Positions 46,330-56,567 of a DNA stretch of 64,000 nt are shown one piece after another (the stretch's first letter is position 1; each line of letters starts with the position of its first letter). Position numbers and translations under genes: made by a program. Origin of the DNA: Chlamydomonas sphaeroides (lineage: Eukaryota; Chlorophyta; Chlorophyceae; Chlamydomonadales; Chlamydomonadaceae). The notes below the pieces were generated by a model. The model saw nothing but the letters and a program-made list of their open reading frames with translations, did no database searches and was not told the origin of the DNA. The DNA lies in assembly GCA_001662425.1 (NCBI GenBank), contig BDDC01000028.1, forward strand, positions 90,527 through 154,526, written 5' to 3'.

Positions 46330-47130
46330 GCCAGAGCACCCAGCCCCGCTGCTGGTCAGACACCGCGCACATAGCCCTGGCGTGGAGCCTGTCAACGGCG
46401 GAGGATGCAAGGTGGTGGGCAGTGTCAGCATAGGGCCGGCAAACCCGGCCTCGCCCATGGCACGCATGTTGGTCGCATATCCCCTGATGTGCTGACGCCA
46501 CTGCTCTCACCAGGCAGCTGCAATACGGGTTTCGCACAGGCACTGGAGGCTGGCCAGGTAGTATCATCTGGGCGAGAGGAGGAAGGGGACGTGCGGAAGC
46601 TTCGATGCGTACCAAAGACCGTCCGCTCGACCGAACCAGGTTGCAAGGCGGCCATATGAGCGGTTGCATCGCGAAATGGGAAGGCGAACGTGGCGAGTAT
46701 GTGCAAGCGCAACATGGTTCCGGCCGCGCCGGTCGTCAGGTTGCTGAAGTATCGCTCTGACGGGCATGGAGCATTCCCGGAACGAACCCGACTTAGGATC
46801 GATCAGCGGACGCGTTAGGACTGATCCACGGGCTTTTTGTCCGGAATTGCTTCCACCGCGAAGCGCCGCCCCCCGGCAGACCGGCGTCGACTGAGAGCAG
46901 CAAGTTCTATGAGTTGCAGTGAGCAATGTGCAGGGAGCGTCATGCGGGGCCGCGCTAGACGCAGAATTTTCGCCGCATATTCCGCGCTTATTCGTTTTTC
47001 GGCATGCGCACGGCAGACTCATTGCTCTTAAACCAGCACCGCAAATTCTCTCTGACACCGTTACACGTTCATAAGACAGGGTTCTTGTGCGACACATTGG
47101 GCAGCGTACCCGTGTGACCGAAGCTCAGCA
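46330..47130. repeat. Duplicated block upstream of PTB-C, copy 2
   Basis: Second copy of 44990-45730, lying just before the PTB-C leader. About 600 bases of unrelated GC-rich DNA (45731-46329) separate the copies. Its tail (AACACAGCCAA ... GCCTTGACGGC) continues into sequence also found upstream of PTB-B, so the block includes transporter 5' flank. Confidence 0.7.
46975..46982. promoter_or_regulatory. P1BS-like octamer GCATATTC upstream of PTB-C
   Basis: Matches GNATATNC, the site bound by PHR1/PSR1-type MYB-CC regulators of phosphate starvation in plants and algae. It lies 418 bases before the PTB-C coding start. A short motif like this can occur by chance; the same octamer also occurs inside intron 12 of PTB-A and PTB-B. 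Confidence 0.3.
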
Positions 47131-47399
47131 ACACAGCCAAACGACCCACTCCTGCCGCCGGCACGCAAGGCCCCGGCTATACCCACGGAAGCCTTGACGG
47201 CACTCGTTCCTTACGCTTTGTAAAGGTGCGCCCTGTGGCGCAAAAGCGGACGGCCGTCATCGGCTCTGGTGCTGCTCATGTTTTTGGCATTCGAATACTC
47301 CCTAGGCAGCCTCGGCTATGAGCACAAAATGTTTCTTAACAGCTATCGTGCTTGATTCGTCAGCGCCGATAAGAAGCTTACATAATTGCTTTGTCGCAG

Positions 47400-50300
47400 A
47401 TGTACCCCGACAACTGGGATGATTACATGGTAAGTGATGTTGCCTTATATGATCAGCTGACTTGCCTAGCGCGAACGGCGGCACTAAACTACACTTCCCC
47501 GTGCTCCCGCCCCGATGCCCCGCAGTGGCTGGTCATCGGCGGTTTCCTGATTTCATTTGTCATGGCCGCCGGTATCGGCGCCAACGATGGTGAGTGCGGA
47601 TGCAGTCAGGCTGCGCGGCTGGTGCACGCGTGGGCCAGCACCGGCGCGGTCCCCCGGCCAGCGCGCAGCCGAGGTTCCCACGTTTCCCTCGTCCCTATCC
47701 CCACAGTTGCGAACGCGTTCGGCACGTCCGTCGGCTCCAAGACCATCACCCTCAAGCAGGCATGCCTCATCGCCGCCGTATTCGAGTTCGCCGGTGCCGT
47801 GGGCCTGGGCGGCGAAGTGACGAAGACCATCGCCGGCTCCATCGCGAGGCCCTCCACCTTCCAGGCTGAGCCTGAAATCTTTATGTGAGCCGCCACATCC
47901 CACGCATAGCAAATAGCTTGGTTGGCTGGCTGATTCTGTGCAGTTATGTTCTCTACTGCACCCGTCGAACCTCTCTTCTCTGCTGCCGCGCTCCGCAGGT
48001 ACGGCATGATGGTTGCCCTGGTGAGCCTGGCGTCTGCAGGTTATTTGCCATGTTTCGAGTTGGTGTGCTTGGCAAAACTTACGGCTTGCTATGCTTTGCA
48101 TAAGGCTTCGTAACTGCAAGTGTATGATTTGCCCTCCCAGATCGCCGCCTCGTCCTGGGTCTTCTTCGCGACCTATTTCTGCCTCGCTGTCTCCACCACG
48201 CACGCTGTCAGTGAGTAGATGCCCTCTGGTCACGCCTGGCGTCGCGCGCTGCATGCTCAGATGCTGTTGAGATCTGCATCCCTCGCCGTACATGCCGTTG
48301 CTGCTGCCCGCTGGGCATATCCCTAACCTGCCCCTTCCTCCTGCCCGACGTGGCGCACCGCAGTTGGCGCGGTGGTCGGCTTCGCACTTGTGTGGGGCGG
48401 CAAGGATGCCGTGGTCTGGAACGACAAGATCGAAGACTTCCCTTACTCGAAGGTAAGCTCCTTGATCCACGTGGCGGCGCGGGATGACCATTCTAACAAC
48501 TGCATGGCTTGAGCCCACGCCCATTACGGCTCGCTTGCCAGCCAGCCCCCCATTGAAGTTAGCTTATCGAAATACCCCATGCGCGTGCCCTGCCTCCCAA
48601 CCCCTCTCCAACGCAGGGCTTGGTGCCCGTCGTTTGTTCCTGGTAAGCTCCGACCCACATGGCGATCGGTGGCTGCCCGTCATTCATGCTGCGCGGGCAC
48701 GGCTTGCTGCGGTGACGATGCATGTTGCGCAAGGGGCGCGGCTTGCCTCAAGGGCCTCAGCGGCCCTGTAGTTTGCCGCTGTACCCGAAGTGAATGTTGC
48801 GATTGCCGCCTACGCCCGTCCCCATCGCAGGTTCGTGTCGCCCATCATGTCGGGCATTGCGGCCGCTATCATTTTCGGATCCAACCGCACCTTCATCCTG
48901 CGCCGCGAGAACAGCACTAATCTGGTGCGACAGCGGTGTGGGCCGCCGGGTTGGTGGCAGCCGTGGGGCAATTTGGCTGCAATTTTTGCAGCCATGCCCG
49001 TGCTTCGGCACTGATGCTCCTGACATGCCCTGCCTTGCCGAACTGCCCTACCCCAGGCCATCTACTGCTACCCGCTGCTGGTTGCCATCACCGTGTTCAT
49101 CAAGTGGGTCGGCGCGCTGAGGAAGCGATAGCGATGTGCTGGGGAATCTCAAACGGCGCCGGCGTCGTGACTCTACCCGCCCCTCACACACACACACACA
49201 CGCCACGATCGCGCCTTCGGGGTGGCGGAGGCACGGGGGGCACGGGGCCGCGGCTCCCCGGGGCGCCGAGTGTTGGTGCGGACCGTTGCTGTTGCCTCAA
49301 GGGTGCATGTTGGCTGACGTTTCTTCAATGCTTGATCCTTGCAACCCGCCCCTCAGCGTCTTCTTTGTCATCTACAAGGGCGCCAAGAACGTGGCGCACT
49401 GGGAGTCGGACAAGGCCGCCTGGGTGGCTGCGTGCATTGCCGCCGGCTGCTTTGTGCTGGCCTGCTTCCCCGGCATCTGGATTCTGCGTCGGGTCGTCAC
49501 CCGCGACATGGAGAAGTGAGAGTGGGGCTATGGGCTGGGGTCGGGGCAGGGGGCGTTACGGGGCACGGAGGTGGCAGGAGGCTGCTCGGATCCCCGTCCT
49601 GTTCAATCCTAGCTGACGCGTGTGCTCTTGGTGGTGGCCGCTGCCCCCACAGGTCAGCCCAGCAGGCGGCTGATGCTGAGGCCAACAAGGGCAAGGAGCC
49701 CACTGAGGACGAGGAGGCGGAGCCCACGAGCAAGGCCATGAAGGTGTTCATGTCCCTCAAGAAGGCCGCCACGCGCGGCCTCCACCAAGACATTCACGCG
49801 GTGAGGGCTGTGGCGGAGAAACGTGATGGCTGGTGGGCGCATCTCGCGCCCTGCAAGGCGCGGCCGCGTGCAGCAATGAGCAGCAAATGCAGGAGCCCAG
49901 AACGTGCTGCTGCTGGACGTCCCTCACGCTCATGCTTTACGCTCTCCCTGGCTGCCCTTCAGGAGGTGGATAACAACCAGGACATCCACGACATGCACGC
50001 TGCCGCCGAGGTGTTTGACCCCACGACGGAGCAGGTGTACAAGTACCTGCAGGTCTTCTCGGCCTGCGCTGTCTCCTTTGGACATGGCGCCAACGACGTG
50101 GCCAACGCCGTGGGCCCCTTCGCTGGCATCTGGTACGTCTACCGCAACTGGTCCATCTCAAGCGAGGGTCAGGTACCCATCTGGGTGCTGGCCATGGGCG
50201 GCGCTGGCATCGTCGTGGGCCTGGCTACCTACGGCTACAACATCATGATGACGCTCGGCGTGGGCCTGGCCAAGGTGTGTTGTAGGACGAGCGCAGGGCC

Positions 50301-51491
50301 TGCTGGGCACCCAGCGCAGCCATGCCGCGCGTGCGACGCGTGCTGTCAACGCCTAACGGACCCTGCTGTGTCCCCCCCCAAAACAGATGACTCCGTCTCG
50401 CGGCTTCAGCGCTGAGATCGCCACCTCGTTCACAGTCTCGCTGGCGTCCGTCTATGGCCTGCCCATCTCGACGACGCAATGCATCACCGGCGCTGAGATG
50501 GGTGTGGGCCTAGTTGACAGCATCAAGACGGGCGTCAACTACAAGCTCTTCGGCAAGCAGATCCTTGCTTGGGTCTTTACCCTGTTTGTCTCCGCCATCC
50601 TGTCTGCTGCCATCTTTTCATACGGCGTGTTCTCACCATCGCTGACCATGGCCAAGGACATTGCTATCTACGAGCAGGGCATCAAGAATGCCGCGCAGGG
50701 CATGTACAAGGTCCTCGACACGTAAGTGGAGTCTGGGTTTTGGAGGCTGGCTTGTTCGCGTGGAAAGCTAAAGGATCGGCGGACTGGGGTGCCGTCGCCT
50801 AACTAGATCTACCCACGGGCCGCTAAATGTGCCGTGCCCCTCGCCACCCCCCAGGGCCAACAAGGAGCTGAACACCACGTTCGGCGGCAAGAACCTGACC
50901 GATGTGGCGTTGACCGCCANNNNNNNNNNNNNNNNNNNNNNNNNNNNNNNNNNNNNNNNNNNNNNNNNNNNNNNNNNNNNNNNNNNNNNNNNNNNNNNNN
51001 NNNNNNNNNNNNNNNNNNNNNNNNNNNNNNNNNNNNNNNNNNNNNNNNNNNNNNNNNNNNNNNNNNNNNNNNNNNNNNNNNNNNNNNNNNNNNNNNNNNN
51101 NNNNNNNNNNNNNNNNNNNNNNNNNNNNNNNNNNNNNNNNNNNNNNNNNNNNNNNNNNNNNNNNNNNNNNNNNNNNNNNNNNNNNNNNNNNNNNNNNNNN
51201 NNNNNNNNNNNNNNNNNNNNNNNNNNNNNNNNNNNNNNNNNNNNNNNNNNNNNNNNNNNNNNNNNNNNNNNNNNNNNNNNNNNNNNNNNNNNNNNNNNNN
51301 NNNNNNNNNNNNNNNNNNNNNNNNNNNNNNNNNNNNNNNNNNNNNNNNNNNNNNNNNNNNNNNNNNNNNNNNNNNNNNNNNNNNNNNNNNNNNNNNNNNN
51401 NNNNNNNNNNNNNNNNNNNACGGGCGCGTCGTTCGCGGAGAGCAAGGTGCAGGTGTCGCCGTACGATCAGGCGATGCTCACCAAGAAGTAG
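47400..51491 (+). CDS. PTB: PTB-C: Na+/phosphate symporter, Pho89/PiT (PHO4) family (gap in last exon)
   Basis: Exons: 47400-47429, 47526-47589, 47707-47884, 47999-48020, 48141-48210, 48364-48452, 48617-48642, 48831-48924, 49057-49103, 49357-49515, 49653-49800, 49963-50274, 50387-50721, 50855-51491. Signature blocks GANDGVANAFGTSVGSKT and HGANDVANAVGPFAG are present. The central loop is two codons shorter than in A and B (AEANKGKEPTEDEEAEP). The last exon is cut by 500 N (50920-51419); by alignment with A only 167 nt are missing. Frame is kept on both sides, and the stop is TAG (51489-51491) instead of TAA. A TGTAA lies at 52074-52078. Intact as far as can be read. The upstream flank holds a duplicated block and a P1BS-like site. 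Confidence 0.93.
50920..51419. other. Assembly gap (500 N) in PTB-C exon 14
   Basis: The round 500 suggests a placeholder. Aligning the flanks to PTB-A (37775 and 37943) predicts 167 missing bases, not 500. Confidence 0.9.
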
Positions 51492-53130
51492 AGCCGTGGT
51501 CGCAATTTGGCAGGCTCTACAATCCTGGCGGCCTAACCCGCGCGGGGCGTTCGTTGTGCGTCCCGCGGCTTCACGTAGCGCGGCAGAGTCTGCTGGCTTT
51601 GGGGTTTGCGCCGCGGTCAGCTTGCAGCTCCGAAACTTGCCTTGGGTTGGTGCCCACGACGGTGTGGTCCTTGATGTGGACCAGGACCCTCTTGGTGTGG
51701 ACCTTGCTCGTTACGGTAGGCTTAGCGTCGTCTGGGACTAGGGAGGGGCATGCAGGCGCAGGAACCGAAAGTGTTGCTGTTAATGCCAGCACCACGCGCA
51801 TCCATGACATGCAAACCGCATGGAATAATGAATTGAGTTGCTTCGTGTGTGTGTTGGGTTGTGAATGAACGGCAGGGCCGAGCCCAGGGCGCACCGGCAG
51901 CGGTAGGCAGGGGGTGGGCAGTGTATGGCACGAACTAATGTTATGGTCAAGCGGCGCGATACCGTACAGCCTGGCAAGATCTGTAGCTCAATAACACAGA
52001 GAATGTTACATCCACGCGCTGCATGTTATGCAGTGTGCAATCCATCTCACCGGTCTTGTAGCAGCGGTTCTTGTGTAACTGCCTAGGGATGTGCCACGTC
52101 ACACCGCGTTCGTGCGAGCAACGGTGTCCAGGCAATCGTAGCGTTTCGTCGACAGTGTTGGAGCGGTTTCTGAGGCAGGTCGAGCAAGGCGGCGGGGTGA
52201 CGGCCATCAGGCCGCGACCCTACGTACGCCACCGTACGGCTATTGCTGTCCGCTGCGGAGCGGTTACTGCCGTCCTAGCTTCTGCGCGCAGGGCCACGCC
52301 TGAAGATGTGCCTACGCTCCCCCGGGGGTTCAGTGCTATGCTAACTAGCGTCCCCTCGCAGCTGCTCGACGCCCCCAGGTCCAAGCCCAGCCGTACCAGG
52401 TGCGTCTGGTAGAGTGGTACCGCTGCCCACGCACGGCGACACGCGCAGCCGCTAGAGGGTCAGCCTGCAGAGCAGGAGTTCGCCGTCATCTGGTGCGAAG
52501 GCAGCAGCGAGAGGCGACCAAAGAAAGCGGAAGTACGCCAAGCGACGGGGGCCAGCATGAGACCGCACTGCGTGTGCAGGGTGTGTGTGACGCCTGTCGT
52601 TTGCGCAGACCCCAGTTCCAAGCACCCTGCGCATGTCAGATCGAATGACGGCTTCCAAAGGACTCCATGCCGCATATCCTGGGGGTGCGGGCTGTGCTGC
52701 GAGGCGAGGGGGGCTTGGCCCCAACTAACGCAACGAACGGCCGATAAGGCTCCAAGAACGCCCAATACGGTCCCAACGCACCTCGTCCTGATGCCCTGTA
52801 CCGAGTCCTGGGCAGCTGCCGGGGTTGTCAAGACAACGGCAGCTCGCCGCGGCACCAAGTCTGCAGCAGGAAGACATTCGTGGCACGCACGCGAGCGCAC
52901 ATCAGGTTCGTGTGCATGCCGCGATGAACGATGGGCGGCTGCCGACGGGCGCTGCCTACCCTTCAGCCGGCGCTGGGCGCTGAAGCACATCATGGTGGTA
53001 CCTTGTGGCTGCTTGGGGCATGGCGCCGCTGGGGCAACGGATGCGAAGCGAATTGCCAGTCCAACCTACGAAGGTGTGAACAGCAAGCTCGCGCCAGGTG
53101 CGTGTGATGTGCTGACCCCCAGCATCATAC
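51492..53130. other. Spacer after PTB-C
   Basis: 3'-UTR of PTB-C to about 52100, then sequence without a recognised gene. A minus-strand open frame (about 52993-52460) has Cys/His-rich stretches that might be transposon-derived, but I cannot assign it. Confidence 0.35.
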
Positions 53131-53136
53131 AGCGCT

Positions 53137-53600
53137 CACTGAGGTTATGCTAAGACGGAGGAAGGACTTGTTCCGCGAAGGCAAGGAGTTTGTAGGTCTC
53201 CACACCAAACGCGCGCGGGCCTTTATTCTATGCATGACCCAGCCGCTGAGGTAGCTGCAGCAGCTGCTGGTGCTTGCGCGCACGACGTTGGCGTCAGAGT
53301 CTGACCGGGATGGCAAAGCCTCTAACCAACCGAAACCAGTAACCTACGGCTTAGGAAGGTGCCTGTGATGCCCGGAATCGGGTGAACTTCACAATTTACC
53401 TCGCGCACCGGCGCTGTACAGCATACACTGGCCTTTGAATTGTATCCTGTTGAGTTTACGATCGACTCGTGATGCCCAGCGAGTAGCGCCTGCTGATGCA
53501 TGATAGCCCAGCCCAGAAGCATCAGCAACATAATGGTGAGTGGCTGAGGGTAGCAGCGCGGCGCGGACTGGGCTGGGGCTGTCATTGGCACTGAGCGTTG
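53137..53600 (+). repeat. Orphan copy of the PTB-D promoter and first exon
   Basis: Bases 53137-53600 match 56150-56640. The core 53291-53401 matches 56308-56416 almost exactly (CTAACCAACCGAAACCAGTA, GGAATCGGGTGAACTTCAC). The match runs through an ATG followed at once by a splice donor (ATG|GTGAGT, ATG 53533-53535), as in PTB-D (56568-56570). No phosphate-transporter exon follows this copy. Confidence 0.85.
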
Positions 53601-54640
53601 GTTCGCGGTACGCTCCGGCCGCGTCCGCCGTACAAGATACCGTTGGTTGGTGTCGCTTTATTCCATGCAACGGAGCCTTCGCTTCAAGCAAGCGTGTGCG
53701 TGAAGCGTAGCATCCAGCCCACATGCATACGGCGGTGCAGGTCGGTGGCATCTCCCCAACCAGGGATATTACCCCAGCCACCCTTATAAGCACATGGGCA
53801 GCATGTATGAGAGCGTCATGTGGAGGATGACTAAAACCTGTCCCAGCTGCGCATGGGTGCATGGCTCGCCCCAAAAAGAGGCCACCCAGACCAGTGGTCA
53901 TTATGCGGTTGAAGCCGGGACTACTTCAGGGGTCTCGGGCACACCGGCAACCGTGCCCTCTCCCCGCCCACGGGCCGGACCTAGCCGCCCGATCTGCGTC
54001 AACGGCAGGAATGCACATCTCAACGCACGTCGCCGCCGCTGCCGCTCTCGCTGTGTCGCGGCCGCTTGCGGCGGCCGCTACCACCCCCTCCGCCTCCGCC
54101 GCCCGGCCCATCGCCGCCCGGCCCATCGCCGCCGCCAAGGTGGAAGCAGGCCGGGCGCTCAGCTCCGAGCAGCTGGAGGCGCAGCAGCAGTAGCATGTTA
54201 AGAGCAGCGTTGAGGTCACGGTCTTGTCTTGGGGGACGAGGGGGATGGGCAGGAGCTTGCTGTTACGCTGCCTGTGTTATCACCGCGCAATCCCGCTGCT
54301 TGTGATAGTTGCCCATTCACCCGGCCACCCAGACACCCACCCATAGCCCCGCCGTGGCACTCACTCCATGTCGTGCCGCAGCCTGGAGCGTAGCCGCGGC
54401 TGCAGGCAGGCAGGCGCTTATGTCGCTGCTGCTGGCGCGAGGAGACGTGCCCACCCACCCCATGCGCATTGGATGGGGAGCGAACCTGTGAATTGGGAGC
54501 CGACAGAGGTGCATTTGGCATGCACGGCAACTTGCTCATCAACCTCCCTGACACCCCACCCCACCCGGCTGAGCTGCTAATTGCATAGTGCTCGCTGGAT
54601 TGCCACTCCACCGTACGCGGCGCACAGGGGAAGACTCACA
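53601..54640. other. Region after the orphan promoter copy; short Ala-rich ORF
   Basis: The only notable open frame is 53861-54193 (+): basic start (MARPKKRPPRP), then an Ala-rich segment and end SSEQLEAQQQ with stop at 54191-54193. It could be an exon of a new gene using the orphan 5' region, or chance. It matches no family I recognise. Confidence 0.25.
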
Positions 54641-54798
54641 TGCAGCCTGTGTATCTGGCCTATGTATGTGTGCCTGTGAAACGGATTGGCTTTCAAGACT
54701 ATTCCTTCTTTGATTTCGTTCTAGCTTATCATAAGACTGCTGTACCTGCCGGCTTGGCTGGCACGGTAGCACCCACCCAGCTGTGGCGTTGTGGCCAG

Positions 54799-54921
54799 GT
54801 CAACGGCGGCGAAGGGCCGGGGCCAGGCGGCGGCAGCGGCCGCGGCCGCGGCAAGCGCGGCCGGCCGAGCTCAGCCGCAACTGGCCGTGCCAAGCGGAAG
54901 CGTAGCGGTGTTAGGGGCTGA
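54799..54921 (+). CDS. Possible orphan C-terminal exon, Gly/Arg/Lys-rich
   Basis: After a splice-acceptor-like GGCCAG at about 54798, a frame reads VNGGEGPGPGGGSGRGRGKRG and then RAKRKRSGVRG with TGA at 54919-54921. The composition resembles RGG/AT-hook-like tails of nuclear proteins. I find no upstream exons with consistent phase, so it may be a fragment or a coincidence of GC-rich DNA. Confidence 0.25.
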   Translation, partial: VNGGEGPGPGGGSGRGRGKRGRPSSAATGRAKRKRSGVRG

Positions 54922-56149
54922 GTTGACAGGGAGGGCAGGCCCTGCCTCCTGGCCGTGCTTGGCTGGCTTGCTGGGCGGCGGCCGTTGCGATAGTGGCCGT
55001 AGGGTTGTGCTAGGGCGAGGCCGGGGGGCGGGGGCAAGCGTGCCCCGGCCATGTCCGGGTGAAGGGGCCAGGGGTCGCGCCCCAGCAGACGAGTGCCGGC
55101 ACGCACGATGACGCATGACGAGTCAATGGGGTGGTAGGGCACCTGCGTTCAAACGCCTTAAGCTGGAGTAGCCCAAAGTATTGGTGGGGGCGGCCGGTAG
55201 GTCTGCCTGATGAAGGACGGATAGATGGGGACGCCCTTTTCCCCATTCCGGATGTGGCCACCGTGTCCCGTGCATTTGGAGGCAGCAGCAGCACAGGATG
55301 AAGGTAGAGGCATCGTGTGGCGCACGCAAGGAACGCGCCCGTCCCTCGGCACAGCTGGGCAGGGACCGGTCCAGATAAATGTATTGAATCTGGGGACCCC
55401 TGCTGCTCGTAGATGATCGCCGTGGAGAACCGATGAACCAATGCAACCGATGAAGACGCACGGGTTACGTTCGTTGGGTGGTTGGTTGAGGGATTCAAGG
55501 GTTTATTCATTGGTCCAACGACCGCCTGCTACAGAACACATACTGGCAGGGCTCATTCAACAGGAGGGTTTGGGGCCCCCCGAATCGCCCATGACGCCAG
55601 CCCCATACGGTACATACGCCAATACCGCATCTTCAGGAGTTTGGGGGGGGGGCATGGCACGGGTATAACGAGTGCTACGGGACGCAGGACCGCTGCTGAC
55701 CTTTGACCGGAAAGAGCGCGCGTGGTGAGCTGTGAGTGCGGCACGGTGCGACGGCGTGGACCGAAGAATCTAGGCAGCGTGCGTGCCACGCGTGGCCTCC
55801 TGCGCGTGCCAGTCTGTGACAAATTACCGCCGACGATGTAGAATCTTGGGCCATTCAATGCGCCATCGTCCTGCTTAGCGCTGTGCAGGCGTTGTTGGCG
55901 CGCACGCGAGGTTGTGTCAGGTTCGCAAGAGCGAGCGTCGCGATGGAAGTACAACGGGCGGCTGACGCCCGCCGGTTCCACCCTCCGGCGCTTGGCGCCG
56001 CATTATTATCTCCTGTCGCTCATGTCTTGGTTGCTTGGAGCACGCGCCCAAATAGCGAGTTCCCAGTTCCGTCTACGAACAGACAGAGCTCGCGCGCCCG
56101 GTGCGTGCGACTCGCTGTCCATAACGACCACATAGTGCTCGCGCAGATT
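54922..56149. other. Spacer with a dispersed repeat fragment
   Basis: Minus-strand 55110-55030 carries the GRDPWPLHPDMAGA fragment related to 29977-30016 (+). The remainder up to the PTB-D promoter shows no supported exon. Confidence 0.4.
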
Positions 56150-56567
56150 ACATTTGAATGAGGAGGCCCACTGAAGCCCGAAGGCAACGCGTACGTAGGT
56201 TTTTACACTAAACGCGCGGCCCTTCTATCTCTGTTACATGGCCCTGATAATTCCCTGAGGTAAGTATCGCAATTTCATATGCGCTCGAGCACTGCGAACG
56301 AACCTGGCGCTCAGAGTCTGGCTGGCAAAGCCTCTAACCAACCGAAACCAGTAACCTACGACTTAGGAGGTGCCCCTGTGATACCCGGAATCGGGTGAAC
56401 TTCACTATTTACCTCACCGGTCGGCTATGCATATCATAAGTTGTGTCCTACGCAAGTCATCCGTGAGGGTACAGGATTGGCACTGTGTCAGCCAGTACGT
56501 AGCGCCTGATACATAACAGCCGGACTCCTGCCCTGAGCGGCGCTACCTCCCACCAAACACCAGCAAA
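56150..56567 (+). promoter_or_regulatory. PTB-D 5' flank, conserved with the copy at 53.1-53.6 kb
   Basis: Conservation with the orphan copy is patchy except for a nearly identical block of about 100 bases (56308-56416), which sits about 150-260 bases before the first ATG. Selective retention of this block suggests a core promoter or leader element; this is inference. Confidence 0.5.

Noticed and set aside
50829..51491. A 220-residue continuous last exon of PTB-C across the N gap
   Set aside because: Alignment to PTB-A shows only 167 bases missing; the extra unknown residues are an artefact of the placeholder gap.
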